Part shown: positions 50,443 to 61,905 of the stretch, one piece after another
Numbering within the stretch: the first letter of the stretch is position 1
How the letters are laid out: each line of letters starts with the position of its first letter
DNA from: Bimastos eiseni
Taxonomy: Eukaryota; Annelida; Clitellata; Crassiclitellata; Lumbricidae
DNA: 64,000 nucleotides
Direction: 5' to 3'
NCBI GenBank assembly: GCA_959347315.1
Contig: OY365814.1
Coordinates: forward strand, 31,228,176 to 31,292,175
Notes under the pieces: generated by a model
The model's database searches: none
What the model saw: the letters and a program-made list of their open reading frames with translations, nothing else
What the model was told of the DNA's origin: nothing
Position numbers and translations under genes: made by a program

Positions 50443-51880
50443 CAGCGCCTCTGTAAGGTTCTCATCGACTGCTCAAATACATGCGAAGAGGAACAGATGC
50501 CTACGAGTCGTCCCGAAGGGACATCGTTAGATAGACAGATAAATTAAGTAATCTAATCTGCTTTTTTCAGAGCAATGTCTGATGAAAACCTGGTAGTAAT
50601 GCGCTTGCATCGGTTTGCGTCATTACTGCCTTTCATCAAAACAAATCAGCGTCTCATTGTATCAGCGACAAAAACGTGCATACGTCGATGTGTTCTATCG
50701 CCAGAGATCTATTGTCACAGTTTTCACATCTGTCTTACTCTATCAGACACCAGTATTCCGATTTTGCTAAAACAGTGGTTTGAATTTTCTAGCTGCACTT
50801 TTCAATTCGACAACAGCTAGGTGAGATGGATTTCTGGCCAAGATCTTTAATAATCGTGCCTGAATATTTATTCAATATGTTGGCACACCAGAACACTAAT
50901 CGTGCAACAAATGTTCCTTCCAAACCTGAGGATGACTAGAATAATTATCAACGCGGTTTTCATCATTGTTGTGCCGCTTGTGGTTGTATTGACTATAGGT
51001 CCTACAATCTTGCACACAAGATATGATGACGCAAGCATCTCGCAAGGATTCAATGACGTCTAACAATTATGCACATGTTTATTTATGACGTAAATTAAGT
51101 TGTTCAAACATTCCATACATATGCCCTTGTAAATACTAAGACAACATTATGCAATATAAGTCGTCAAATATAACTAAACTCGGTTTAAAATGATCAAAAT
51201 TTGCCAATGTCTACATACTCCGGTAAGGAAACATTGTCGGACATTATTATATCATCATACATAATGATATTTGTAGAAATACTGATCACTTCTGATTTCA
51301 GTGAGCTAGGTAAATCTTGCTTTTATTTTCTTAATTCTGAATGTACCGAAATAATTCTAACAGCCGGAATTGTACAGAGGTCATAAGCCTCATTGATTCA
51401 TCAATCAACGCGCTCCCTTTGGAAGTTTGGAGTGTAAAAGTAATAAGTAAGCAAGTGTATTCTTTCTTACAACAAACTGCTTATACCTTACTTTGTATCA
51501 ACATACCTCTACAGTAGGAGCTCTGACATGGCCCGACTCCTATTACAGGCCCTATTCGCGTTACCTACCAGCGTTCCTTGCATTGCACCCCTAAATTTGC
51601 TACAATTTACCTAATCCCCGCTACAAATAGTGGCAAACTACAACAAAACCTAATGGCGTCTGGTCATAGCCGTCGACTTGGCTGATGATGAAGTACAGGT
51701 TGGCATAAGTAGAATTTCAGCTCCTTTGACGCTCTCCTACTGCCAATAAAAGATGGTTAGTCTTTAGATTCAATTGTTTAACGTTTGTAAAATGGCCCAT
51801 ACAAAAACCGTTCGCGTTCGGTTACTAAGTCTTCGCGTCACAAACGATATATGTCTCGCATCCTTCAAATTTCATCAGTG

Positions 51881-52461
51881 CAGGGGCGTTCAGATAGGGG
51901 GCGGTGTCCGGAGGCAAAATTGCCTCCAAATTCAGCTAGAGGGTTTTTTGAGCGTCGTGGGGGAATATCTTCAAGGCTTTAGCAAGCCTTGTAAGTTTTT
52001 GTAACAATGTCACTAATTATAACAAGGTTACATTTTGATAAATAAATTAGAAGTTAATTTTATTCACAGCTTCAGACTATGATACAAAAAATTCAGTAGT
52101 CTTAGCTAGTCCTGTAGTAAGCTACAAATGCAAGGAACCGACAACTGGTTACATGTATATCCTCTTTAAAAGCTTATAGTCAAACCGAAGCGGGAGGAGA
52201 AATTAGAAATTATCCTAGTCCTGGGGCAAATGTCCTAGTACGGGGGCATATGTCCTAGTCTGGGGGCAATTGTCCGAGGAGCGTCAATTATGAGTTATAA
52301 GGGGCAAATGACCGCTTCCGTTTCTAAATAATATTAAATGTTATAAGATGAAAGTAAGTGTAGTTGCCACGGCATCAAACAAACTGTGCTCCCATCATAA
52401 TAGAGTTGCTGGGGTCCGGGGGAATTTTGCCTCCATGATTCAAGGAGGATTACCGCCCCTT
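51881..52461. mobile_element. Same hAT-type element in right arm
   Basis: Mirror copy of 42681-43261 with the same 8-bp flanks. The insertion is therefore older than the arm duplication or was copied by conversion. Confidence 0.8.
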
Positions 52462-52662
52462 CATCAGTGCATAGACTCTCTGACTAGAATACGACTACAA
52501 CGTCATCCATTCATCGTGTCCTTAGGGGGCTTACTGTATAACAAACCTCAATTTTTTCAAAGCGCCTATCACTTTGCTGTAAACACATTCGAATATATAC
52601 GTCACCAGCAAGTAAGGAGCTTGTGCTGTATGACTAAGATTTAGATACAGGTGTAAGTAGTA

Positions 52663-52722
52663 ATATTATATTATATTATATTATATTATATTATATTATA
52701 TTATATTATATTATATTATATT
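52663..52722. repeat. (ATTAT)n microsatellite, right arm
   Basis: Reverse complement of the left-arm array, one pentamer longer. Confidence 0.95.
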
Positions 52723-52977
52723 CGGAAGGAATGATTAACATCAAGTTGAAAAGCTTTAATCATTCCTTCTGGTCTAGTGCGCTAGACCAGAAATCCACTC
52801 TGTGAAGCATAGTGAACTAATGTAACACTGACGATTCTTTAGGTGTGTGTTTGACAATCGATCAATTGATTGCGACACGTCTTTGTGCTTTGAAGCTTTA
52901 GATTTGTCTTGCAATTCACATAATTAAAGCTGTTAGGTGCAATATATAACTACCATTGTGACCCGTTTTCTGTCCAG

Positions 52978-55355
52978 ATACGAATACGACTGAGGCCGAC
53001 AAATCACGGTTAAATGCATTACGCCTACCTTCAATTACAACTGGGGCCAACAATTCATGGCTACCTGCATTACGCCTACCTCCAAATACGACTGGGGCCA
53101 ACAATTCATGGTTACCTGCATTAGGCCTACGTCCAAATACAACTGGGGCCAACAATTCATGGTTACCTGCGTTACGCTTATACCCGAATACGACTGCGCC
53201 CAACAATTCATCGTTGACTGCATTAGGCCAACCTCCAAATACGACTGAGGACAACCATTTATGGTTACCTGCATTAGGCCTACCTAACTGGGCGGTCATT
53301 GCCATCGGAGCGGGAGGCCTTGCCATAATCGTCTTAATAGTCGTCGTCATAGTATGCTGTTGTCTTTTCACACGAATAAAGCCACAAAGGAAGACCCCCA
53401 ACGTTAAGCGCCAACCTAAAAAGCAAGAACTGAATCAGAAAAAAGTACCTGGCGAGGCATTAAAGGTGACAAAGGGTGCCGCACCAAGTGCCAGATCGCC
53501 GCTTCTTCCTCCCTTAAAGATCCTACCGAAAAGCCGTCCCAGCGAGAATGACACTGGAAAGCCAGGACGGACATCGGCAGCAATTGCAATGACTATGGTT
53601 CCGGAGCTTCAACAACTTCTCCGGTCGAAAAGCCGAATAACGGAGAAGGAACCTCCGAAAATAACAAATTCAGGTCGAAACTTTGGGAAGGGGACAAAAG
53701 AAACGACGAATGATCCTCCTATTACAACCCCGCTTCTGCTGCAAGACCAAAAACCTCCGGGTCCATCTCCGGATCAAATTAAAGTTTCTCCTTCGATTCT
53801 TTCTAAACTTTCATCTGAGAAACAAAAGGCTTGGCCGTTTCTCCCTAGAATCCCATCTCGGATTCCAATTAAAATTTCACCTCCAGTTCCACCTCTAAGG
53901 CGTTCTCCTTCAGTTCCACTGAGAACTACATCTGCGGCGTCAACTACAAATCATCCTCCGGTTGCATCTCCGGTTCCAGTTCCTCTTTTACCACCAGAGT
54001 CACTTTCACTTACGAATAAAATTGGATCAAATACAAAGGAAACACCAAAAGCGGGAGATGAATCATCATATAAGAAACCACAAACGACGAGTGGTGTCTT
54101 CCTAGAGAAGAAACCACCAACAATGAGTGGTGACTCCCCAGAGAAGAAATCACCAACGATGAGTTGTGACTCCCCAGAGAAGAAACCACCAACGATGAGT
54201 GGTGTCTTCCTAGAGAAGAAACCACTAACGACGAGTGGTGACTCCCCAGAGAAGAAACCACCAACGATGAGTTGTGACTCCCCAGAGAAGAAACCACCAA
54301 CGGTGAGTTGTGACTCCCCAGAGAAGAAACCACCAACGATGAGTGGTGTCTTCTTTGAGAAGAAACCACTAACGACGAGTGGTGACTCTCCAGAGAAGAA
54401 ACCACCAACGGTGAGTTGTGACTCCCCAGAGAAGAAACCACCAACAATGAGTTGTGACGTCCCAGAGGAGAAACCACCAACGATGACTGGTGACTGCCCA
54501 GAGAAGAAACCACCAATTGTGAGTTGTGAATCTCCGGAGAAGAAACCAATAACGATGAGTTGTGACTCCCCAGAGAAGAAACCACTAACTATGAGTGGTT
54601 TCTTACTAGAGAAGAAACCACCAACGACGGGTGGTGACACCTCAGACAAGAAACCACCAACAATGAGTGCTGACTCCCCAGAGAAGAAGCCACCAGCGAT
54701 GAGTGGTGTCTCCCCAGAGAAGAAACCATCAACAACGATTGGTGATACCTCAGACAAGAAACCACCAACGATGAGTGGTGATTCCCCAGAGAAGAACCGA
54801 CCAACGCTGAGTGGTGACTCCCCAGAGAAGAAACCACCAACGCTGAGTGGTGACTCCCCAGAGAAGAAACCACCAACGATGAGTGGTTTCTTACTGGAGA
54901 AGAAACCACCAACGACGAGTGGTGACACCTCAGACAAGAAGCCACCAAAAATGAGTGCTGACTTCCCAAAGAATAAGCCACCAGCGATGAGTGATCACTC
55001 CCTAGAGAAGAAACCATCAACGACGAGTGGTGATACCTCACACCAGAAACCACCAAAAATGAGCGCTGACTTCCCAAAGAATAGGCCACCAGCGATGAGT
55101 GATGACTCCCTAGAGAAGAAACCATCAACGACGAGTGGTGATACCACACACAAGAAACCACCAATGATAAGTGGTGACTCCTCAGAGAAGAAACCACCAA
55201 CGACGAGTAATTACACCTCAGACAAGAAACCAGCAACCACGAATGTTGACTTTCCGGAGAAGAAACCGCCAACGATGAGTGATGTCGCCCTAGAGAAGAA
55301 ACCACGTACATGGAGCGACGGCGTAGGCCGGCATCCAGTGCAGACATTTAATTAG
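52978..55355 (+). CDS. Truncated paralog: membrane protein with 12-residue tail repeats (3' exon)
   Basis: Acceptor 'tgacccgttttctgtccag' ends at 52977; phase 1 entry; 791 codons to a TAA at 55355. Mirror-image paralog of 36135-42169. Six 17-residue NTT/NNS ectodomain repeats (four in the other copy); helix NWAVIAIGAGGLAIIVLIVV followed by VIVCCCLF and a basic stop-transfer; Pro-rich linker; about 34 units of PEKKPPTMSGDS. The conserved charged C-terminal region of the other paralog (about 250 residues) is absent: after EKKPRTWSDG the frame ends within about 15 unrelated residues, so the homology breaks near 55305. It may be a shortened functional isoform or a decaying duplicate; the intact frame of nearly 800 codons favours function. 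The first exon is not found. Confidence 0.72.
52980..53285 (+). repeat. Six 51-bp (17-residue) ectodomain repeats
   Basis: Exactly 306 bases to the start of the helix. The central units read PNTTGANNSWLPALRLP, with two sequons each; the outer units are diverged. Confidence 0.9.
54070..55310 (+). repeat. 36-bp coding minisatellite, about 34 units
   Basis: Same unit as in 36870-41215, in opposite orientation. Central units differ by few bases; the last ten are more varied. Confidence 0.92.
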
Positions 55356-56059
55356 GAACACACGCAAGCACATTCACAGAGACCTACATTCGAACGTGTA
55401 TAAATACAAGCACACACGCATAATTGATGCTATCATTCAGGCAGTGCCAGTCCCAAGTCTGGATAAAGGAGGAGGACGTCGCTAATGACCTTTGTTATCC
55501 CACAGTGTCGCTGAACTACTATTAATATGGGACACTCTAAACTACACATTCACAATCACATACTACGTAGCTGTCAAACAGGCATAATTAGAAAAATCCT
55601 TCTTCAGCCTAACTAGCCTTACGACCCAGCTTCGCCTGGGACTGAACTCTGAGCTCAGTAGGTGATCCCACGTCGCCGTGAAGCTCCACTTGTCTCACTC
55701 CCAATCGCGAGCGCTCCATTTGGCGAGCGCTCCTAGTCACGCCGTGGTTTTATAACAAACGCGCCTGATTTGCAATTCGAAGTAAAAATGTCCATGTGCT
55801 GCTCCACAAATTCCGTCGCTTAATCCGTTTGGTACGTGTCATGCATATCTGCCTGGAGCTTAGCTATAACGGAAAAATCCGAAACGCGGTTGTCTCCCTG
55901 TCATCATTCTCGATAAGGTCATTGTTTCAAAGTTCAATGATAACACCGAAAATGGCCGACGCAACAGTGACGTCCCTCCCTTTATATCAACCGAAGTTTT
56001 AGAACTGATAATGGGGTGTAATGTAATAGAACATTTGTATAGCGCCGAACGAATTCATA
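55356..56059. other. Intergenic; one dispersed repeat copy
   Basis: A reverse-oriented copy of the about 80-bp family lies at 55438-55520 (GGCAGTGCCAGTCCCAAGTC, then ggataaaggaggagg). No gene is supported. Confidence 0.55.
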
Positions 56060-56480
56060 TATTTTTCTTTGCCTGCCCTTGTCTGTTCTTGTCTTATTTG
56101 TCTGCCTTTTTGTATGCCTCCGTGTGTCTATGTCTGTCTCCCTATCTCTCTCTGTCTCTGTCACTTCTACATCACTGTCTGTCTCTGTGTATTTCTGTCT
56201 GCCCCTGTCTGTCTCTCTCAGTCTGTCTGTCTCTGCATGACTCTATCTCTCTCTGTTTCTTTTATGTCCCTGTCTGCCTCTGTCTGTCTATGCCTGTCTC
56301 TTTCTGTTTCTTGTATGTCTCTGTCTGCCTCTGTCCGTCTGTGTGTTTTTTGTCTGCCCCTGTCTGTCTCTCTCAGTCTGTCTGTCTCTCTCTGTATGTT
56401 TCTTTTATGTCCCTGTCTGACTCTGTCTGCCTCTGTCCATCTCTGTCTATCTCTGTCTACATCTGCCTGACTCTGTCATA
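56060..56480. repeat. CTGTCTCTGTCTGC-type simple repeat
   Basis: Imperfect pyrimidine-rich repeats. Overlapping long frames rich in Cys, Leu and Ser are artefacts of composition. Confidence 0.9.
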
Positions 56481-56785
56481 GTCTCAATTCCACGATTACC
56501 ATCCCAACCGGCCGACGGACAAACCACAAAACAAATTTTGCCCCTCTGCCCGTCTCCCCTCCCCCGCCGGAAGCATCCCTCTTTCGGCAATACGCAACAG
56601 TAGCATCCTTTGCCTCATCAGCTGATCATATGGAGATTTCTTCCCTATCATCTCGTTCGTATTTCGGGATCTGATAGACTCAGGTCGTCCAGTAAAATTG
56701 CCTGCAACAACGACCACCAACGCCCAACAATTCACTCAGCCTAACACATCATCGCCCAATCACTCAGACGCCACCCATACTCTAG

Positions 56786-56795
56786 TGCACACACA

Positions 56796-56842
<47 letters not shown>
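56786..56842. repeat. (AC)n microsatellite
   Basis: Almost perfect CA dinucleotides. Confidence 0.97.
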
Positions 56843-56844
<2 letters not shown>

Positions 56845-56889
56845 TGTGATCTTCATATTGAATCTGGATGAGGTCGAGGAGTATTATAA

Positions 56890-56998
56890 GGGGCGTTCTT
56901 CTTTAGTCGGTCGGCTATTTTGGCGCGATTCGTCTGCCGGGCATGCGCACTGAGCACATCCGGCGGAAGTCCGTCTGTCCTGCGCGTGCCATTTAGCG
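56890..56998 (+). promoter_or_regulatory. CpG-rich candidate promoter with NRF1-like site
   Basis: A compact CpG-rich segment with GGCATGCGCACTGAG (NRF1-like core) near 56940 and CCGGAAG-like text. It directly precedes an ATG in good context. Orientation and activity are inferred. Confidence 0.3.
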
Positions 56999-57154
56999 AT
57001 GGAGCGCCTGGCTAAACCAAGCGACGAACATCGCGTTCGGCGAAGATTCAGTAACGCGGTTGGTCTAAGCAGTGCTGTTGTCGACAACGATAGACAACCG
57101 TTGGTGCAACTGAGGACAATAATAGACGTTGCAACTGATTGCAACGATAGATAA
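56999..57154 (+). CDS. Possible first exon or small ORF, 51 codons
   Basis: Starts MERLAKPSDEHRVRRRFSNA with G at -3 and G at +4. After about 28 codons the frame enters the 40-bp tandem repeat and stops at 57152-57154. It may be a first exon that splices early or only a chance frame; I cannot choose and recognise no family. Confidence 0.22.
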   Translation: MERLAKPSDEHRVRRRFSNAVGLSSAVVDNDRQPLVQLRTIIDVATDCNDR

Positions 57155-57360
57155 TCGTTGTTGCAACGGTGCAACTGATTGCAACGATAGGCAGCCGTTG
57201 TTGCAACGGTGCAACTGATTACATTGATAGACAACCTTTGTTGCAGCGGTGCAACTGATTACATTGATAGACAACCTTTGTTGCAACGGTGCAACTGATT
57301 ACATTGATTGACAACCGTTGTTGCTACGGTGCACAACGGTGCAACTAATGACAACGATTG
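57075..57360. repeat. 40-bp tandem repeat with built-in hairpin
   Basis: Units start at 57181, 57221, 57261 and 57301, with worn copies on each side. Each holds CCGTTGTTGCAACGG or a variant, a 6-bp stem with a 3-base loop. Confidence 0.88.
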
Positions 57361-57419
57361 TTGGCACAACAGAGAAGCTTAGGTTGCGAGGTGCATAGAG
57401 GCGTCTTTGGATGATGAAC

Positions 57420-57900
57420 TCACTTAGGTGGTAACTGGCTGACTGGCTGGCCAACATGTGCTGACTGACTCATTGACTGACTGACTGAATTACTAAACAA
57501 TAGGCAGACTCAATATTGCTGGTTGGCCAGCTGACTGACTGACTGACTGACTGACTGGCTTACTTACTTACTTACTTACTGACGGACTGACTGACGGACT
57601 GACTGACGGACTGACTGACGGACTGACTGACTGATTGGCTGTCTGACTGGAGGAAACATTGACTGACTGGTTAAGTTACTGACCGACCGACTGACATATT
57701 TTCTGACTTACGGAACGGCTACTTGCTGATTGACTGCGTGTGACTGATCGTCAACATCATGGGCTTACTGGCTGAATATCTCAGAGACAAACTTGCTGGC
57801 TTTTTGACTGGCTACTGGCCAATTAAATGACTGGCTTATTACTTCGCCGACTTACTTATACACTGACTTGCTGGAAAACTGACTAACTGTCCGACTTACT
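57420..57900. repeat. GACT tetranucleotide-rich degenerate array
   Basis: Runs of (GACT)n, (TACT)n and a 'gacggactgact' 12-mer (57583-57620), mixed with less regular text. Confidence 0.88.
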
Positions 57901-59224
57901 GACCGACCGACATCCCTGTGATCATCCAACATTAGTCTTTGTCGATATGGCACAGCGTTGAACACTGAGTATAATATAACTACGTCTTGCGTCTGGTAAT
58001 TACGTCTCTGGAATGGAGGGAAAAGGATAGAGTGAGGGAAGGAGCGCCGTCGCTGGATTCTTTTCGATCGAATCATCCATCAGGATTGGCATTGAAAGCG
58101 CGATAGCTCGACAACTCAATATGGTCAGCATAAAAGAATCTCATTGGTTGGTGGCAGATGATCTCAGCCATGATTAGTCGATTAACAAACGTCTCTTTTA
58201 ATCTCGAATCTCTGATATCGGAGCTATTACGAATGATAGCAGTAGAAGTGGTGGTACTGATAACAATATTTTTGCCCATAGTATGACTTGGTAGCAGACT
58301 ATATATATATATCAGTCTCCAAGTAGATAGCAGTTTTTCTTTATTTAGTAGGTCTAAAAGTTTGTCAATGGCCTTATTAAAATAGTGTAGCCTAAATCTA
58401 GTGTTTTTTTAATCGAATTGAACACATATCGAGGCAACTAATCTTTTCTTGATGATAATTTCTCAGAATTCAATTCTCAAATCCATATGACTATGACTTT
58501 CGACGTTGATAATTGGAATCAGTGAATGCCTAAGTGGGCTGCGATCATTGTTTACGTCTGGTGACTGTCTGGGTTAAAGAGAACTGTTGCATAGCTAAAA
58601 CAAAATGGTGTCATCAAACCACAACCCTTCATGCGGAACAGAGCTATCCGCGTGTGACAGAAAACATGAAAAGCCTTGGCGGTAATTCGCGCAGTCTCGG
58701 GTAGAGAACTGTGGGCCCATATATTAAGCCATAAAGTTACGTAGTTTGATGTGATGATGTGATGTCACATTTTTTTACCCTTCCCCTTAGTCACAACTCG
58801 TCACAGATGTGTGATCTCTGCCCTCTACGTGCGTTTATGGACGTTCGCTAACATAAGGCCTATAGATCATAACAATGAATGATGATAAGTGGTAAATGTA
58901 CATATTGTAATAATTTTAATTACAATAACGTGCATATTGTCTGTTGTTAGCATAATTATTTATGTATCTAGATCATAATACAATTATCATAGATATTGTA
59001 AATATAAGTATATATATATATATATAAGACATGTTATGAACAAATGGGCGAGAGAGAGACATGCAGAGAGACAGACAGACTGACAGACGTGAAGAATAAA
59101 GAGGGAGACATACAGAGACAGACAGAGATAGAGAGACAGACAGGCAGATCAGATAGTGCTAGGTGTTAAACCATTTCCGAATTCCTCGCAGATAACAACA
59201 CATCAACTTTTGAGGGACTGTGAT
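57901..59224. other. Intergenic, no supported gene
   Basis: AT-rich, with an (AT)n run near 59008-59024 and AGACAGACA repeats at 59055-59150. Nothing coding is recognisable. Confidence 0.5.
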
Positions 59225-59575
59225 TGGCTGACGATGATTCATTCTCTCTCTCTCTGTCTCTCTCTCTGTCTCTCTCTCTGTCTCTCTCTCTGTCTCTCTC
59301 TCTGTCTCTCTCTGTCTCTCTCTGTCTCTCTCTGTCTCTGTCTCTCTGTCTGTCTGTCTGTCTCTCTCTCTCTGTCTCTCTCTCTCTCTGTCTCTCTCTC
59401 TCTCTCTCTGTCTGTCTCTGTCTGTCTCTCTCTCTCTGTCTCTCTCTCTCTCTCTGTCTGTCTCTCTCTGTCTCTCTCTCTGTCTCTCTCTCTCTCTCTC
59501 TCGCTATCTCTCTCTCTCAACGTCTCTCACTTTCTGTCTCTGTCTGTCTCTGTCTGACTCTTTCTCGCTAGACGG
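59225..59575. repeat. (CT)n / CTCTGT microsatellite
   Basis: Long CT and CTGT repeats; long frames on both strands are artefacts. Confidence 0.97.
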
Positions 59576-59764
59576 TGCTTACGTACTTCAGCCAGCGAGC
59601 CACCCTTTCATCCAATCGTCCGCTCACAAACATCCTATGAAATAGTCAACGATGCAGAACCAAGACTTCAGAACCGATGAGGAATTAAGTTCTGTAAACA
59701 GATGACAGACAATCAAAAAGCGTTGGCAGCCGGAATTCGTCTCACACCGCCACTGCCCGTTTTC

Positions 59765-59845
59765 TAGTAGTGCCAGGCCCAGCCCGGAGAAAGAAGGAGG
59801 GCTACACCAGTCATCGTTGCTATGAAATAGCGGCTTTAAACAACA
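59765..59845 (-). repeat. Dispersed about 80-bp repeat, one copy
   Basis: AGTGCCAGGCCCAGCCCGG then agaaagaaggagggc, the reverse-oriented family core. Confidence 0.65.
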
Positions 59846-60329
59846 ACTAACATAGGCCTCTCTGGACCCATCCGGATTCCGGAGAAGTTACCCCAAAAGG
59901 GACACTCTGCGTGCTTGGCATTATTTTCGTAGCACCTTGGGTCTGTCACTGGAATCTTCGAGTCTAATAAATTCGACACCCCAGTTCAAATTTCACAAAC
60001 AACCCCACAGTTGACTCGACCTTTGTTCTCTTGATAACCTACTTTCTGACCAATTGTGTCTCTGCTAATTACAATGTCTGAGCTCATCTACTTGACTTAA
60101 TTTGTATGAATTCGACCACGTCTGGGCGCATGAACACTGATCTCGTCGCCAGAGGGATGACGCCAGGGAGTTTCGAACAACACACGTGGCTTGATATGTT
60201 GATACTTCTCCCCAAACGGGGTAACTCGATCTGTCCCTTTGAAGTTTCTCGATCCAGGTCTGCATAACATAATCATTTATTCAAGTGTAGTTGAGAACTG
60301 ACACCGACTGCTCCTCCATTGATTTTACT

Positions 60330-60412
60330 CTGGCAGTGCCAGTCCCATGCCAGGATGAAGGAGGAGGGCGAAGCTGATGATCCTTTTCATTAAACAGTGT
60401 AGTCAAACTGAA
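60330..60412 (-). repeat. Dispersed about 80-bp repeat, one copy
   Basis: CTGGCAGTGCCAGTCCCATG, then aggatgaaggaggagggcg, ending in aaacagtgtagtc. Confidence 0.72.
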
Positions 60413-60425
60413 AGTGACGATTTAT

Positions 60426-60455
60426 CAAAACCAAGAGAGAGAGAGAGACAGAATG

Positions 60456-60516
<61 letters not shown>

Positions 60517-60518
60517 GT
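60426..60518. repeat. (GA)n / (GACA)n microsatellite
   Basis: Short perfect GA and GACA runs. Confidence 0.93.
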
Positions 60519-60999
60519 CAATATCCAAATAGACAGGCAGGCAGACAGTCAGACGGATGGCTGGTGTCTAGAGTTGAAACCGGAAAGGAGGTAGAAGATA
60601 TAATGAATCAGAATTGGATTTGTGAAAAAGCAGTATCTTCAGTTTATGTGAAAAGCTCTCTTGTGAACAGACAGCAAGAGGGGAAGTTATGGTGAGCTCA
60701 TATGATGGATGAGATATACTTTTTAGGACTGGATGGAGTTTTTTCACGAAATGGAACCACCCCATTTGGGCAAATTGGGGCTTAATTTGGATATAATATA
60801 ATTGCCTTATAATCGTGGCATACTTATTTGTACCAGCAGATCACAATACAAAACAATTCAACATTCAAATTCTCTTCGTCAAAAGACAAGCGAGTGGGCG
60901 TAACTTCTGAATTTTTCAACGTCAACGGACAAATCAGAGTGTGAGACGAAAGCGATATTTATTATAGGTAACACAAATGTTTATAGAAGATCGTGCGTC

Positions 61000-61511
61000 G
61001 GTGTACATCTAGCGTCCCACCAGTCAGCGCAGTCCTCCTCTCTGACGGCACATCTAAAGTGCTACGACAGTCGGGCGAGTTAGGCAGCAAAGAGGAGGGT
61101 ACGATAGCCTGAGCAGGGAGAGGGACGGCACATGACGTTGTCGTGAGGGTGGCTCTAAAGAGAGGGGCAGTACTCAACGGTTGGCGGGGCAGTGGAGTCT
61201 GTCGACGGCGTATACTTTGAGGCTGGTAGGGCTCGGTCGGGCTATTAGTATGACATGCCTCGCGGGCGTCCTCTCATTTGTGCGGTCTCTGTCGCACGCG
61301 CGCTTGCGACGTCGAAACATTTAATTCACAGATGGCGCTGTGCGACTGTGGATATGCATGTAACGCCGGAGGCTGTTGAGCGAAATCGATTTACTCACTA
61401 GGCAACGTTTGCGAACTGATTAATTGATTATTGATTGATTGTGGGTGAAAGTGACAGCCGACGTGAGAAGGAGGAGGAGAAGCTATTGGGATGTCTCCAG
61501 GAGGAGCTACC
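61000..61511 (+). promoter_or_regulatory. CpG-rich candidate promoter and 5' UTR
   Basis: The most CpG-dense half-kilobase at this end of the window (about 61010-61300, including GCACGCGCGCTTGCGACG). It leads to the ATG at 61512. Promoter status is inferred from composition and position. Confidence 0.45.
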
Positions 61512-61576
61512 ATGGAGTCGTTCTTTAACCGGATCGTCGGACGCTGGTCGGAAAAGGATCGGAAGAAGAAATCGAG
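61512..61576 (+). CDS. Candidate first coding exon of a gene leaving the window
   Basis: ATG in near-ideal context (CTACCATGG), 21 codons reading MESFFNRIVGRWSEKDRKKK plus Ser, then two bases (AG) and a consensus donor GTAAGAGC. The short amphipathic then basic N-terminus resembles the start of a peripheral cytosolic protein, but I do not recognise the family. No following exon is visible before 64000. Confidence 0.5.
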
Positions 61577-61819
61577 GTAAGAGCGTGAGCGTAAATCCGG
61601 GCCCGAGTGGTGAAAGCAAAAGGTCGTTAAAATGCAGTTGTTTTGTATTTTCCAAAGTTCCTAAAGCTCATACAACGCTGCTAAAGGGCTACGCGTTGGT
61701 CATCAACTTATTCACGAGCGTTGTGTCGTGGCTCATAAGTTGTCGATAGATAATAATAATAGTGAAAGTAACAAACCGCTTAGCCTAACAGGAAGAAGAT
61801 AACTTTGTCACTGCTCTAC

Positions 61820-61905
61820 CTAAGGGAGTGCCATTCTTAAGCCCGGAGAAAGAAGGAGGGCGACGCCAATTGTCTTTGTTACGACTCAGTATCGTTATGT
61901 ATCTC
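61820..61905 (-). repeat. Dispersed about 80-bp repeat, one copy
   Basis: GAGTGCCATTCTTAAGCCCG then agaaagaaggagggcgacgcc, ending in gttacgactcagt. Confidence 0.65.

Larger units (their letters stand above)
50443..52977. repeat. Right arm of large inverted repeat
   Basis: Mirror of 42170-45155. Its outer 1.5 kb (about 51440-52977) is nearly identical to the left arm: in the 240 bases next to the exon I count one substitution, and the ATAAT array differs by one unit. Its inner kilobase is clearly diverged. Confidence 0.93.
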
